Below, piece by piece: positions 1-7,514 of a stretch of DNA of 34,336 bases. The notes beneath the pieces are model-generated. The model did no database searches. It saw only the letters and a program-made list of their open reading frames with translations, and was not told the origin of the DNA. Source of the DNA: Verrucomicrobiales bacterium (GTDB lineage Bacteria; Verrucomicrobiota; Verrucomicrobiia; Verrucomicrobiales; SLCJ01); contig JAGXGH010000065.1 of NCBI GenBank assembly GCA_024636835.1, forward strand, positions 1 to 34,336, given 5' to 3'. Numbering within the stretch: position 1 is the stretch's first letter; each line of letters begins with the position of its first letter. A program made the translations under genes and the position numbers.

Positions 1-243
1 CCCTCCGACGATGAATGGTGCCGCGAGAGGATTGCGAATCGAAGACTGTAGCGTCAGAGTGTGGGCGCCCTCGCCCACATCGGGTGATGTGAACGAAGGA
101 GTTGGCTTGCTCAGGTCGCGAGACGAGTGCGCAGCAGGTGGCTTTCCGGTTGGTTGCTTGTTCTGATTTAGGACATCGATGAGCGGTGTGAAGTGAATGT
201 GGGGCGCGAGGCGCACCCCCTCCGACGGTGAATGGTGCGGCGA
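1..243. repeat. 26-bp direct repeat pair and REP-like hairpins in a gene-free leader region
   Basis: Bases 1-26 and 218-243 are 24/26 identical (both start CCCTCCGACG, then TGAATGGTGC). Between them lies a perfect hairpin at 61-78 (GTGGGCG, loop CCCT, CGCCCAC) and a near-perfect one around 201-219 (GGGGCGC, loop GAG, then GCGCACCCC). The minus strand is open from 264 to the edge. However, the two copies of the repeat are read in different frames inside that ORF, so this is better explained as repeat DNA than as a gene. A gene running off the left edge cannot be excluded. Confidence 0.55.
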
Positions 244-327
244 TGGAAGAGTCGACCCCATCATCCGTGAATCCAAGCGTGCATAGTCACAGACGTGTGA
301 AAAACGTTCCTCCAGGAGTCGAATGAT

Positions 328-359
328 CGGAGCGGAGGCCTGGAGACCTCCGCTCCGAT
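328..359. repeat. Strong 12-bp-stem hairpin repeat
   Basis: The arms TCGGAGCGGAGG (328-339) and CCTCCGCTCCGA (348-359) are perfectly complementary around an 8-nt loop. There is no following T run on either strand, so it is not an obvious intrinsic terminator. It resembles the REP-like hairpins elsewhere in the window, but no second copy with this stem sequence was found here. Confidence 0.6.
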
Positions 360-413
360 AGCCAGATCACCAAGATTGGGCATCGCCGCTCTTGCAATTC
401 ACACCTTCTGCCA

Positions 414-432
414 ACCGACAGGCAGTGTCGGT
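414..432 (-). repeat. Solo copy of the CCGACA/TGTCGG hairpin family
   Basis: ACCGACA (414-420), loop GGCAG, TGTCGGT (426-432). Read on the minus strand the loop is CTGCC. The stem is the same as in the hairpins at 26748-26764 and 29016-29032, whose loops are CTC and CTCC. The partner hairpin seen in those two elements is not found nearby. Downstream, 475-500 holds three copies of ATCTGCG starting at 475, 485 and 494. Nothing else is recognisable before 598. Confidence 0.6.
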
Positions 433-597
433 CCTCCCATCATTGGAAACACAGATTGCCTGCATCATCACAGAATCTGCGCCCATCTGCGTAATCTGCG
501 GATCCAAATGCTCTTATATACAGCGTTCTTTGGCACTGTGTTCCCGCGAGTAAACCTCAAACTGAGTTCTGATCCACCTCTACCTTCCGGCCAACAC

Positions 598-1353
598 CTA
601 AAACAACTCATGCCCCAGCACACTGAGACAATAAATCGCGGCCGTCTCGGTGCGGAGTATAATGGGTCCCAGCGTCATGGGGTGGGCACCAGCGGACAAT
701 GCGTCGGCGACCTCATTCTCAGTGAAGTCTCCTTCGGGACCGATCAGCATGAACACACTTTCAGGTAACTCTCCATTGTGACTCGCAGAATATTCGGCGA
801 GCAAAGATTTCAAAGGCATTGCCCCCGGCTGCAGTGACGCAATGATCAGCAGGTCATAGTCGCCACACACCGATGCCAGCACCTCACTCAGCGAAGCGGG
901 AGCTGCCACACTTGGTAGAAAATTCTGCCCGCACTGTTTGCACGCTTCGATGGCGACACGCTGCCACTTCTCTCGCTTCTTCTCACCGTCTTTGTCATCG
1001 ACGCGGACGATGGTGTTTTTCGTCACTACCGGACGAATTTCCGCCGCGCCGAGCTCCGTCCCTTTCTGGATAATTAGCTCCATGTTTTTGCCTTTCGGCA
1101 AAGCCTGACCAAGTCCAATTTTACACTTCGACGGTGCGGTGTCGCGCACTTCACCAGGTCGCAACTGCACATCACGCCTGCCGATCGCATCGATGATTGC
1201 AAGCTGTTCGACACCCTCACCATTGAAGAGAATCACCTCATCACCAGCGACCAGGCGCAACACTTGTGAACAGTGCTTTGCCTCATCGGGCGGGAGCACA
1301 GGAGACTGTATGTCCCATTTCGCAGGGGGGATGTAGAAGCGCGGTAGTGACAT
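598..1353 (-). CDS. rsmE: 16S rRNA (uracil(1498)-N(3))-methyltransferase RsmE
   Basis: 251-residue SPOUT-class methyltransferase. The family methylates N3 of U1498 in 16S rRNA using SAM. The N-terminal PUA-like part begins MSLPRFYIPP. The C-terminal trefoil-knot SAM site is visible as LIGPEGDFTENEV and LGPIILRTETAAIY, both diagnostic of RsmE. The reading frame is open far upstream, but those 89 extra codons lie antisense-frame inside dnaJ and have no family match, so I start at the ATG ending at 1353. This leaves 10 bases after the dnaJ stop and fits a grpE-dnaJ-rsmE operon, an arrangement seen in many bacteria. No terminator is seen after the stop. Confidence 0.95.
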   Translation of the reverse strand: MSLPRFYIPPAKWDIQSPVLPPDEAKHCSQVLRLVAGDEVILFNGEGVEQLAIIDAIGRRDVQLRPGEVRDTAPSKCKIGLGQALPKGKNMELIIQKGTELGAAEIRPVVTKNTIVRVDDKDGEKKREKWQRVAIEACKQCGQNFLPSVAAPASLSEVLASVCGDYDLLIIASLQPGAMPLKSLLAEYSASHNGELPESVFMLIGPEGDFTENEVADALSAGAHPMTLGPIILRTETAAIYCLSVLGHELF

Positions 1354-1363
1354 AGCGGTGAGC

Positions 1364-2539
1364 TTATTCCGCAGCAAAGAAGCGTTTGGCCTTCTCAAAG
1401 AAGCTCTCATGCATCGGAGAGTTTTCCTCACCCATCGATTCGGAAAGCTGCTCCAAGAGTTCTTTTTGTTCGCTGTTAAGCTTCGATGGAACTTCCACCT
1501 CGACGTGAACGAGCAGATCGCCTTTTCTCCCGCCGCTGCTGAGAACCGGCATGCCTTTCGAGCGCAAACGGAAGGTCGTGCCGGTCTGTGTGCCTGGTGT
1601 GATTTTGATACTCGCCACACCGTGAAGCGTCGGCACCTTCAACTCACCACCAAGCGCCGCCTTCGGGAAGCTCAAGGGAACATTGCAGTGCAAATCATCT
1701 CCATCGCGCTCAAACACATCGTGATCGGCGACGTGGATAACGACGTAAAGATCGCCGGAAGGACCACCGCGCAATCCGGCATCACCTTTGCCACCGGAGC
1801 GAATCCGCACACCGGTATCGACGCCTTCCGGGATGTTGATTTTCATGCGTCCACTTTTTTGAACACGGCCATCACCGTCACAGGCGCCGCATGGGTTTTT
1901 AATCACACCGCCAGCGCCACGACAGGTCGGGCAAGTTTGCTGAACTTGGAAAAATCCACGGGAAGCAATCACGCGTCCCTGACCACCGCAGGTGGAGCAC
2001 GCGGTCATTCCGGTGTCGTCTTCCGAACCTTTGGCGTGGCATTTATCGCACGACTCGTATTTCTCGATTTCGAGTTCCTTTTCCACGCCAGACGCCGCTT
2101 CTTCGAGCGTAACCTCCAAGTCATAACGCAGATCGGAACCGGCCGATCGACCAGAGGTATCACGACGCTGACCTCCGCCTCCGCCGCCGAACATCTCTTC
2201 GAAAATACCGCCACCACCTCCGCCTCCGCCGCCGAACATTTGATTGAAAATATCGAACGGATCGTGGAAGCCACCTCCGCCGCCGCCACGAGCGCTGCCC
2301 ATCCCGCCTTGCTGGAACGCTGCGTGTCCATAGCGATCGTAAGCTGCGCGTTTACTTTCGTCACTCAGCACCTCGTAAGCGTGGCCGAGTTCCTTGAAAC
2401 GATCTTCCGCTTCGGGGTCATCGGGATTGGTATCCGGGTGAAATTTCACCGCCAGCTTGCGGTAGGATTTCTTCAAATCTGCTTTGGTAGCGTCACGGGA
2501 AACGCCGAGAACTTCGTAGTAATCGCGGTCTTGAGTCAT
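1364..2539 (-). CDS. dnaJ: Molecular chaperone DnaJ (Hsp40)
   Basis: 391-residue class I J-protein, co-chaperone of DnaK. The J domain opens with [19 protein letters not shown] and carries the HPD motif (FHPDTNPDD) that stimulates DnaK ATPase. A long Gly-rich linker follows, with two Gly runs flanking IFEEMFGG. The zinc domain has four CxxCxGxG-type repeats ([32 protein letters not shown]), then the C-terminal substrate-binding domain. The start is set at MTQDRDYY; an adjacent ATG gives one more Met, and a 24-residue upstream extension has no family support. It lies downstream of grpE and upstream of rsmE. dnaK is not in the window. Confidence 0.96.
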   Translation of the reverse strand: MTQDRDYYEVLGVSRDATKADLKKSYRKLAVKFHPDTNPDDPEAEDRFKELGHAYEVLSDESKRAAYDRYGHAAFQQGGMGSARGGGGGGFHDPFDIFNQMFGGGGGGGGGIFEEMFGGGGGGQRRDTSGRSAGSDLRYDLEVTLEEAASGVEKELEIEKYESCDKCHAKGSEDDTGMTACSTCGGQGRVIASRGFFQVQQTCPTCRGAGGVIKNPCGACDGDGRVQKSGRMKINIPEGVDTGVRIRSGGKGDAGLRGGPSGDLYVVIHVADHDVFERDGDDLHCNVPLSFPKAALGGELKVPTLHGVASIKITPGTQTGTTFRLRSKGMPVLSSGGRKGDLLVHVEVEVPSKLNSEQKELLEQLSESMGEENSPMHESFFEKAKRFFAAE

Positions 2540-2628
2540 CATTGGAATATCGTCAATCTTATCGAGCAGTGATCGTGGGTTCACTGCCATACCCGGCGCG
2601 TCAGCACGCACATCTAGTCAGTCGAGAT

Positions 2629-3201
2629 CTACCCGGCTTCTTCTTCGGTGGCTGGACCAGTAGAAACGACCACACTTCCGGCGCGGAGCAAGCGATTGCC
2701 CAATTTAAACCCACGACGGACTGTACGGATCACCGAGCCCTCGGGAACGTCATCGCTGGCCTCTTGCCCCACGGCTTCCTGCCAGTTCGGATCAAACTCT
2801 TTACCATCCGCGGCAACCTCCTCCACGCCTTGGTTCGATAAAAAGTCGTCCATCTGCTTCTTCACCATCTGCATACCGAGAAAAACCTGCGACCCCTCGG
2901 ATTCTGCCTGGGCGGCCTGTAGACCAAACTCAAAATTATCGAGCACGGGCAACAAGGACTCCAGCAACGAGGTGTTCGCATAGAGAATGGCCTCTTGTTT
3001 GTCGCGTGCCATACGTTTGCGAAAATTCTCCAACTCCGCCTGATTGCGGGCGGCGAGCTCTTTCCAACGCTGCACTTCATCGACAGATTCTTCGCCTGCC
3101 TCTTCATCAGTATCTGATTCTATGGTGTCGGGCTGTTGGTCATCCACAAGTTCTTCTTCGTTCAGTTCTTCTTGCTGGTCGGTGTCGGTGTCGGGATTCA
3201 T
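2629..3201 (-). CDS. grpE: Nucleotide exchange factor GrpE
   Basis: 190-residue exchange factor that releases ADP from DnaK. An acidic N-terminal tail (MNPDTDTDQQEELNEEEL) precedes the long coiled coil (ELAARNQAELENFRKRMARD), the GrpE core (LLPVLDNFEFGL) and the C-terminal beta-wing signature ending RRGFKLGNRLLRAGSVVVS. The ATG at 3201 was chosen because upstream in-frame codons are unlike GrpE. It is the first gene of the grpE-dnaJ-rsmE run. No sigma-32-like or CIRCE element could be identified upstream. Confidence 0.95.
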   Translation of the reverse strand: MNPDTDTDQQEELNEEELVDDQQPDTIESDTDEEAGEESVDEVQRWKELAARNQAELENFRKRMARDKQEAILYANTSLLESLLPVLDNFEFGLQAAQAESEGSQVFLGMQMVKKQMDDFLSNQGVEEVAADGKEFDPNWQEAVGQEASDDVPEGSVIRTVRRGFKLGNRLLRAGSVVVSTGPATEEEAG

Positions 3202-3391
3202 GGTCAAAAATTCTGATAATGGGTGATACGTGCCGCCGGATGGCGGGGCTACCTCGAATGCGCACAGAATGGGCGTATGCGTCGAAGTCAATTGGGGCAC
3301 AAACTGCCTCAATGCTCGCCAAACGCAAGTGGATCATGAGGCGTTTAGCGGGAGCTGCTAAAAGCCACCTCTGGATCAACGCCGTCAACAA

Positions 3392-3913
3392 CTAATCCAT
3401 ACGCGCTGAGTCCGAGCGTAAAAACTCCACAACATCCTTGAAGCGCTTGCGATTTTCCTCCGAAACTTCGCTCAGTGTCTCATGAGCTTCCAGCACTTCC
3501 TGCGAGCGCTGCTCCACAGGCAAGTCGAGAGTAGGCGTCGCTTCGAGCAAGTTGGTCACCTGGCTGGCCTGTTCTTCGAAACCCGCAGTGTCTTTTTGCA
3601 CAGGGAAAATTTTCGTTAGCCCCAGGTTTTCCAACAGATGAGCATTGCGATCGTTCGCATTGACTACTGTGAGCTTACCGGATGACGACTGCTCAGGCAG
3701 ACGGATCGCGATCCCTACCAAGGTACCCATGAAGGTCGAGTCCATCATCGGGCATCTGCAAAGATCAATCACAAATCTACTGCGACCAGTGGCGATCATT
3801 TGAAACGCAAAAGACTTGAGATCCGCTGCATTTTGAAACGAACCTTTACCGTCCACCCTGACCCACATATATGGACCAAGTTCGGCTACCTGAATTGAGG
3901 AATCTTCGTTCAC
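3392..3913 (-). CDS. STAS-domain protein (anti-sigma-factor-antagonist-like)
   Basis: A STAS-like domain occupies the first ~110 residues (AELGPYMWVRVDGKGSFQNA..., then FVIDLCRCPMMDSTFMGTLVGI). The segment DLCRCPMMDSTFMG matches the phosphorylatable-Ser region of SpoIIAA-type antagonists (D-S/T-S/T-F/G-x-G). The C-terminal ~60 residues are helical and charged, with no recognised domain. No anti-sigma kinase or sigma factor is adjacent. The start is uncertain. The frame is open to an ATG at 3985, but that overlaps the upstream lipoprotein gene and reads it out of frame. A GTG at 3913, just past the upstream stop, is the likelier start. Confidence 0.75.
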   Translation of the reverse strand: MNEDSSIQVAELGPYMWVRVDGKGSFQNAADLKSFAFQMIATGRSRFVIDLCRCPMMDSTFMGTLVGIAIRLPEQSSSGKLTVVNANDRNAHLLENLGLTKIFPVQKDTAGFEEQASQVTNLLEATPTLDLPVEQRSQEVLEAHETLSEVSEENRKRFKDVVEFLRSDSARMD

Positions 3914-3918
3914 CGTGG

Positions 3919-4422
3919 TTATTTCCAGAGGAATGAAGCCTGACTTCCGATCTCCACACCATTCTGGGTAGCGGTAGCTTTCCAAGAGATCACACGTCCA
4001 TCCTTGAAATAATCTCTACCAAGAATATTGAACTCGGCGCTGCCTTTCCCATTGTGGGTGGTGTAGGTCTGCTCCTGCATTTTCACCGCTGACCCAGTTT
4101 TTGACTGAGTGTATTGGAACTGAATGCTCACTGGCGATGTTTCGTCCTCGGTCTTCCAGTAGACGGTATAGTAGTTACCGACGCGCGCGACGCGCTCCTG
4201 ATTAGTCAACGCACCGTGGAGATAATACGCCGCCTCGGTATAGATCATTGGATCCTGGCTCTCGCGCTGTCCACCAGCATTCTTCAAATGAAAGTAATCG
4301 ACTTTGGTAATGGCTGACTGAGCGACGTCCGTATCGGGCGTCGATTGGCAGGAATTCAAGACAATTAATGAAACACCCGCAATGGCGAGCATGCGGACAA
4401 CGCTTTTGATAGAAAACTTCAT
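3919..4422 (-). CDS. Putative lipoprotein of unknown function
   Basis: About 167 residues. An N-terminal basic/hydrophobic signal (MKFSIKSVVRMLAIAGVSLIVLNSC) ends in a lipobox-like LNSC, so it is probably lipidated and envelope-attached. The mature part is beta-rich (YYTVYWKTEDETSPVSIQFQ) and resembles an immunoglobulin-like fold, but I do not recognise a family. An ATG four codons upstream (4434) is an alternative start. It ends five bases before the proposed STAS start, so the two are probably co-transcribed. Confidence 0.75.
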   Translation of the reverse strand: MKFSIKSVVRMLAIAGVSLIVLNSCQSTPDTDVAQSAITKVDYFHLKNAGGQRESQDPMIYTEAAYYLHGALTNQERVARVGNYYTVYWKTEDETSPVSIQFQYTQSKTGSAVKMQEQTYTTHNGKGSAEFNILGRDYFKDGRVISWKATATQNGVEIGSQASFLWK

Positions 4423-4557
4423 GACTTGATGCATCTAAGGAGTCTACGCGCCGAAAGTCAATCCCCCCAGCGACGATATTCTATTTTCTCTCACTATGGA
4501 CAAAGCCATGTCGATAGCTAGCAAACCTGTCAATTTTGAGTGTTTTTTACAAAACCG

Positions 4558-4587
4558 TTGACTGTTTCCGCAATACTCGGGCATGAT
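4558..4587 (+). promoter_or_regulatory. Possible sigma-70-type promoter
   Basis: TTGACT (4558-4563), an 18-nt spacer, then CATGAT (4582-4587; 4/6 to TATAAT), about 50 bases before the small PEP-CTERM gene. Sequence match only. It would drive the plus-strand run 4639-7087. Confidence 0.35.
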
Positions 4588-4638
4588 AACGGATACCAAT
4601 TCTTTATCCTCTCGATTCAGAAGCTACGATTTCCTCCC

Positions 4639-4869
4639 ATGACATTTCTTAAGACGATTCTTCTATTTGCCGCTTGCGGGCTCATTGCCTCCAATGCGCT
4701 CGCCGAGGATGCTTACGACGAAATCACTCCCGTTGAGCCAGCCGTTATCGAGCAGCTCAACACCCCTCAGGAGTCATCAGGATCCGTTCCAGAGCCTGGA
4801 ACATTCGGCGCAATTTGCTTGGGTGTCGCCACCGTGATCTACGCACGCCGCTGGCGCCGCAGAAGCTGA
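4639..4869 (+). CDS. Very short PEP-CTERM sorting-domain protein
   Basis: 76 residues. A signal peptide (MTFLKTILLFAACGLIASNALA) is followed by only about 29 residues of acidic linker, then a complete PEP-CTERM tail: VPEPGTF, a hydrophobic segment (GAICLGVATVIYA) and a basic cluster (RRWRRRS). In this family the tail is cut by exosortase and the protein is exported or attached to surface polymer. Here almost nothing would remain after both cleavages. The ATG at 4639 was chosen because the signal peptide starts there; a longer frame from 4540 has no such support. Its stop overlaps the start of the CYTH gene by one base (TGATG), implying coupled translation. No exosortase is in the window. Confidence 0.8.
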   Translation: MTFLKTILLFAACGLIASNALAEDAYDEITPVEPAVIEQLNTPQESSGSVPEPGTFGAICLGVATVIYARRWRRRS

Positions 4870-5405
4870 TGCCCATTGAGATAGAACACCGATTTCTCGT
4901 TGCTACTGAGAGACTAAACGAGCTGCAACTCGACCAACACCGCGGCTCTTTTATTCACCAGGGATACATCACGCCCTCACCTGACCAGACCACGTGTAGA
5001 GTTCGCATCGCCGACTCAGATGCTTGGCTCACGATCAAAGGAAAATCCGTCGGCGCGGCGCGACCTGAGTTTGAGCTTCCCGTTGATCTTGCACAAGCCC
5101 GCGAAATCCTCCAGACGCTCACTGTCGGATCGCTAATAGAAAAAACCCGTTACCGCATACCTCACTGTGGGCAAACTTGGGAAGTTGATGTATTCCGCGG
5201 CGAGAACGACGGCCTGATCATCGCGGAGGTCGAACTCGATGATGAGAACCAAGCTATCGAACTGCCGACGTGGCTTGGTCGCGAAATCACCTCGGTTCCT
5301 CGATATTTTAACGCAGCCCTGGCGATGCACCCGTTCACCAAATGGCAAGCCGAGGAGAAGATCGACCCTGCCTCAGAGGCAAGTTTACCGACCTCCTCTC
5401 GATAG
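4869..5405 (+). CDS. CYTH-domain protein (triphosphate tunnel metalloenzyme-like)
   Basis: 178 residues. It opens IEIEHRFLV, the CYTH signature in which the usual ExExK is ExExR here, followed by the alternating charged beta strands of the tunnel (TTCRVRIADSDAWLTIKGKS, EFELPVDL, IEKTRYRI, WEVDVFRGENDGLIIAEVEL). Bacterial members are usually inorganic triphosphatases or adenylate cyclase-like. TRYRI and EVDVF...AEVEL are the expected later signatures. The start codon overlaps the preceding stop. The Lys-to-Arg change in the signature may affect the metal/phosphate site, so the substrate is uncertain. Confidence 0.88.
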   Translation: MPIEIEHRFLVATERLNELQLDQHRGSFIHQGYITPSPDQTTCRVRIADSDAWLTIKGKSVGAARPEFELPVDLAQAREILQTLTVGSLIEKTRYRIPHCGQTWEVDVFRGENDGLIIAEVELDDENQAIELPTWLGREITSVPRYFNAALAMHPFTKWQAEEKIDPASEASLPTSSR

Positions 5406-5465
5406 GTTTTGCTTGCCGTAGTCGAACCCTGTCTATCACCATAAGCAAAGACCCGCTCTGCCATC

Positions 5466-6176
5466 ATGGGATTTTCTAACGACACACCCGTTCAAGCCAT
5501 TCACATCGGTGACTGCTCATCGCGCACCACCGATCCCGCCGTAAAATTCCGCACCTTGACTCTGGACACGGATGGCAACTGCCACCCATCCCTAGCCGCA
5601 GAATACGCACTCTTTATCGAGCAGCGCCCCAGTGCACTCGGCTTCCAGCCGACTAATGAAGAGCACCCCCTGAACGCCAACCCCGAGCCTCACCTCACCT
5701 TTCGCTTCCGCGCCGCACTTCCCTTCGAGGCATCACCCGATACCCAGTGCGGTGTATTCACCGCCAATCTTTGGCAACGTGACTGTAGTGAGTTCTTCCT
5801 GTGTAATCCGGCAACAGGACGCTACCTTGAGTTCAATCTCAACCCGCATGGGGCGTGGTGGTCGGCGAGTTTCAATGCGCCACGCATACACCACCGCGAC
5901 GAACCTTTCGAAAAGGTTCACTGTTCCGCTGCGTCCATTAGCGAAAAAAAATCCGACTGTAATGTGGCGACTTGGAGCGCCACTATTTCCATCCCATTGA
6001 AGGCACTCGAATCCATTTTAGAAACCTCTATTACCAACCTCACAGCAAACGTAACGGCGATCCTATCCTCACCAAATCAGACCTTTCTCACCGCCGCTCC
6101 ACTCGGTGGCGAAGAACCAGACTTTCACAGACCGACGGACTGGTTACCCATTCGCGTCTCTGGACGACCCTCGTAA
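5466..6176 (+). CDS. Carbohydrate-binding family 9-like protein
   Basis: 236 residues, no signal peptide. The middle (ANLWQRDCSEFFLCNP, RYLEFNLNPHGAWWSASF) matches CBM9-like/DOMON beta-sandwich proteins, in which W-x-x-D-x-x-E-x-F and the Y-x-E-F-x-x-x-P-x-G-x-W block are conserved. Family members bind sugars or occur with carbohydrate enzymes, but cytosolic stand-alone versions have no assigned role. It lies 60 bases after the CYTH gene and 9 bases before the CorA-like gene, in the same orientation, so an operon is likely. Confidence 0.75.
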   Translation: MGFSNDTPVQAIHIGDCSSRTTDPAVKFRTLTLDTDGNCHPSLAAEYALFIEQRPSALGFQPTNEEHPLNANPEPHLTFRFRAALPFEASPDTQCGVFTANLWQRDCSEFFLCNPATGRYLEFNLNPHGAWWSASFNAPRIHHRDEPFEKVHCSAASISEKKSDCNVATWSATISIPLKALESILETSITNLTANVTAILSSPNQTFLTAAPLGGEEPDFHRPTDWLPIRVSGRPS

Positions 6177-6185
6177 TTTATCTCC

Positions 6186-6965
6186 ATGCAAAAACCTGAC
6201 ACAAACACCGTCAAGCCACTCATCGCTGAGAGCTGGGATCTTCCGGAAAGCATCACCGCACGCCTCGGTGAAGTTGGTGGAAGTCAGCGCGCCATCCATG
6301 GTGACGACCATCTCGTTCTCCTCCTCCACCAGCTCCCACCCCTTGGCGAAAGTGAGCGACAAACCATCACTGGGTGGAGGTCACCGGAAGGCCGATGGAA
6401 GACGTTCCCAAAACCCGGTGGCATCCTTACCCTCGACAAATGCCTCGAAGCCTACGAGAACAAGATCGATGAGCTCGAAGCACGGGAGGAAACCGCGCGG
6501 CGTTCCCATGAGTTTCACAACATCCTTGAAGAACTCTCACCCATCCTCCGGGCGATTCGCGGAGTTCATCGCGCCCTTCAACAAGCGCGCCTGAGAGTCC
6601 CCGAGGATCGCGATATCCTCCTGTGGCGAGATGACGCCGCAGAGCTCGTCCGCGCCGCAGAACTACTCAACGACGACGCACGATTCGGTCTACAATTCAT
6701 CGCAGCCAGCCAAGCAGAATCTCAGGCTGCCGCGTCCCATCGACTCAATATGTTGGTCGCTATTTTCCTTCCTCTAACCACCCTCGGCGCTGTGTTCGGA
6801 ATGAACCTTCCCAACGGCGTAGAAACCAGCGGGCCCGCCTTCTACATCATCCTGATCTCCGGACTCATCGCCGGTCTCGTCCTCCGCGAAATCTTCCGCA
6901 CCGGCTCATTCCTACCCGACTTCCGCCTGCCAAAAGTGAAGAAGAAGCAAGACCGGCAGTCATGA
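6186..6965 (+). CDS. CorA-like magnesium/divalent cation transporter
   Basis: 259 residues, shorter than typical CorA (~315). A soluble alpha/beta N-terminus is followed by a long helical stalk with coiled-coil character (DELEAREETARRSHEF...), then two C-terminal membrane helices. The first ends in VFGMNLPNG, containing the GMN selectivity-filter signature of the CorA superfamily; the second is YIILISGLIAGLVLREI. A basic tail (KVKKKQDRQ) follows. The usual CorA-type charged loop after GMN is reduced, so it belongs to a short subgroup. The actual ion is not determinable. Its stop overlaps the next small ORF (ATGA). Confidence 0.85.
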   Translation: MQKPDTNTVKPLIAESWDLPESITARLGEVGGSQRAIHGDDHLVLLLHQLPPLGESERQTITGWRSPEGRWKTFPKPGGILTLDKCLEAYENKIDELEAREETARRSHEFHNILEELSPILRAIRGVHRALQQARLRVPEDRDILLWRDDAAELVRAAELLNDDARFGLQFIAASQAESQAAASHRLNMLVAIFLPLTTLGAVFGMNLPNGVETSGPAFYIILISGLIAGLVLREIFRTGSFLPDFRLPKVKKKQDRQS

Positions 6966-7087
6966 AGCAGATACCGCAAACTATCAAAGAGCTCTATGCT
7001 GCGTTCAATGACGTGCGAAAGCCTGGAAATATCCTAGGATGTCGCTGCACGGTCTGCCTAAGTAAAGTGCGGCTGCGCCGGAGATAA
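6962..7087 (+). pseudogene. 41-codon fragment overlapping the CorA-like gene, probably a truncated Cys-rich protein gene
   Basis: The ORF starts with an ATGA overlap on the CorA-like stop, which favours real coupled translation. The first ~30 residues (ELYAAFNDVRKPGNILGCRC) look like the start of a small bacterial protein family with L-Y-x-x-F...P...GCxC. After VCLSKV the sequence turns into a basic tail and stops. I infer that the 3' part was lost. It could instead be an intact small Cys-containing protein. From 7088 to 7180 I see only a short possible stem (GTTAG...CTAAC near 7091-7109). Confidence 0.4.
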
Positions 7088-7180
7088 GGTGTTAGCCGAC
7101 ACGTCTAACCTACATCTCATGCGGCTGTGTTAAAATGAGAAGAACTTCGTTCGTCGCTTACAAAGCAGTCTCCCACTCTC

Positions 7181-7406
7181 CAGGTATCAGGTAGCAACGG
7201 GCGTAAGCCCCAGCCCGTGGCGGTGGCATCCTGCCACCTTGCCAATCCCCATTCGAGGTTCATTGGCGGTAGCGGAAGCTGGGCAACATTCGTTCGGCGC
7301 TTGCAAAGCGTCCGCTACAGGCTCTCCATTTCCTATCGCGTGCGGCGCAGCCGTTTTACGCGACTCCAACCAATAACCCATTGACCATTGGCCATTGACG
7401 ATTGAC
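7181..7406. repeat. Composite intergenic repeat, copy A1 (heptamers plus three hairpins)
   Basis: In order: period-7 units CAGGTAT and CAGGTAG (7181-7194); the hairpin GGGC-GTAA-GCCC; the perfect hairpin GGTGGCA-TCC-TGCCACC (7222-7238); a segment unique to this copy with GTAGCGGA...TCCGCTAC and CGCTT...AAGCG arms (about 7269-7318); the TCGCGT...ACGCGA hairpin (7336-7363); and four period-7 units starting with CATTGAC (7379-7406). Copies A2 (13100-13223) and A3 (22047-22148) have the same order. No coding sequence is seen. Confidence 0.85.
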
Positions 7407-7414
7407 CATCCCCC

Positions 7415-7489
7415 ATGACAGCAGCAGAGATCAGGCAACGCCATGCACGAAGTGCTTTCTTAAAAGCGAAGCCTTCCTGCATAGCCTGA
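7415..7489 (+). CDS. 24-codon leader ORF duplicating the alaS start
   Basis: The ORF starts MTAAEIRQR, while alaS, exactly 100 bases downstream, starts MTASQIRQS. At DNA level ATGACAGC and GATCAGGCAA are identical in both. Similarity ends after about nine codons, and the ORF terminates 25 bases before alaS. It has six Ala codons in 24. It could be a decayed partial duplication, or a translated leader that influences alaS. Neither has an SD that decides the matter. Translation is not shown. Confidence 0.35.
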   Translation: MTAAEIRQRHARSAFLKAKPSCIA

Positions 7490-7514
7490 TCCCACCATCA
7501 TTTCAGAATTCACC

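Noticed and set aside
1..264. Minus-strand ORF running off the left edge, with a FTPLIDVL stretch recalling ExbD
   Set aside because: The same 26-bp repeat is read in two different frames inside the ORF, and no membrane helix follows the ExbD-like stretch.
328..359. Hairpin as the rsmE terminator
   Set aside because: It lies about 240 bases past the stop and lacks a T run on the minus strand.
1354..1620. N-terminal extension of RsmE by 89 codons
   Set aside because: It overlaps dnaJ, is rich in Arg/Ser, and is unlike RsmE; the ATG at 1353 matches the family start.
1358..2572. 404-codon plus-strand ORF
   Set aside because: Antisense to dnaJ, whose motifs are all present on the minus strand.
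7181..7406. Heptamer and hairpin runs as a CRISPR array
   Set aside because: Units are 7 bp without spacers, and no cas gene is in the window.
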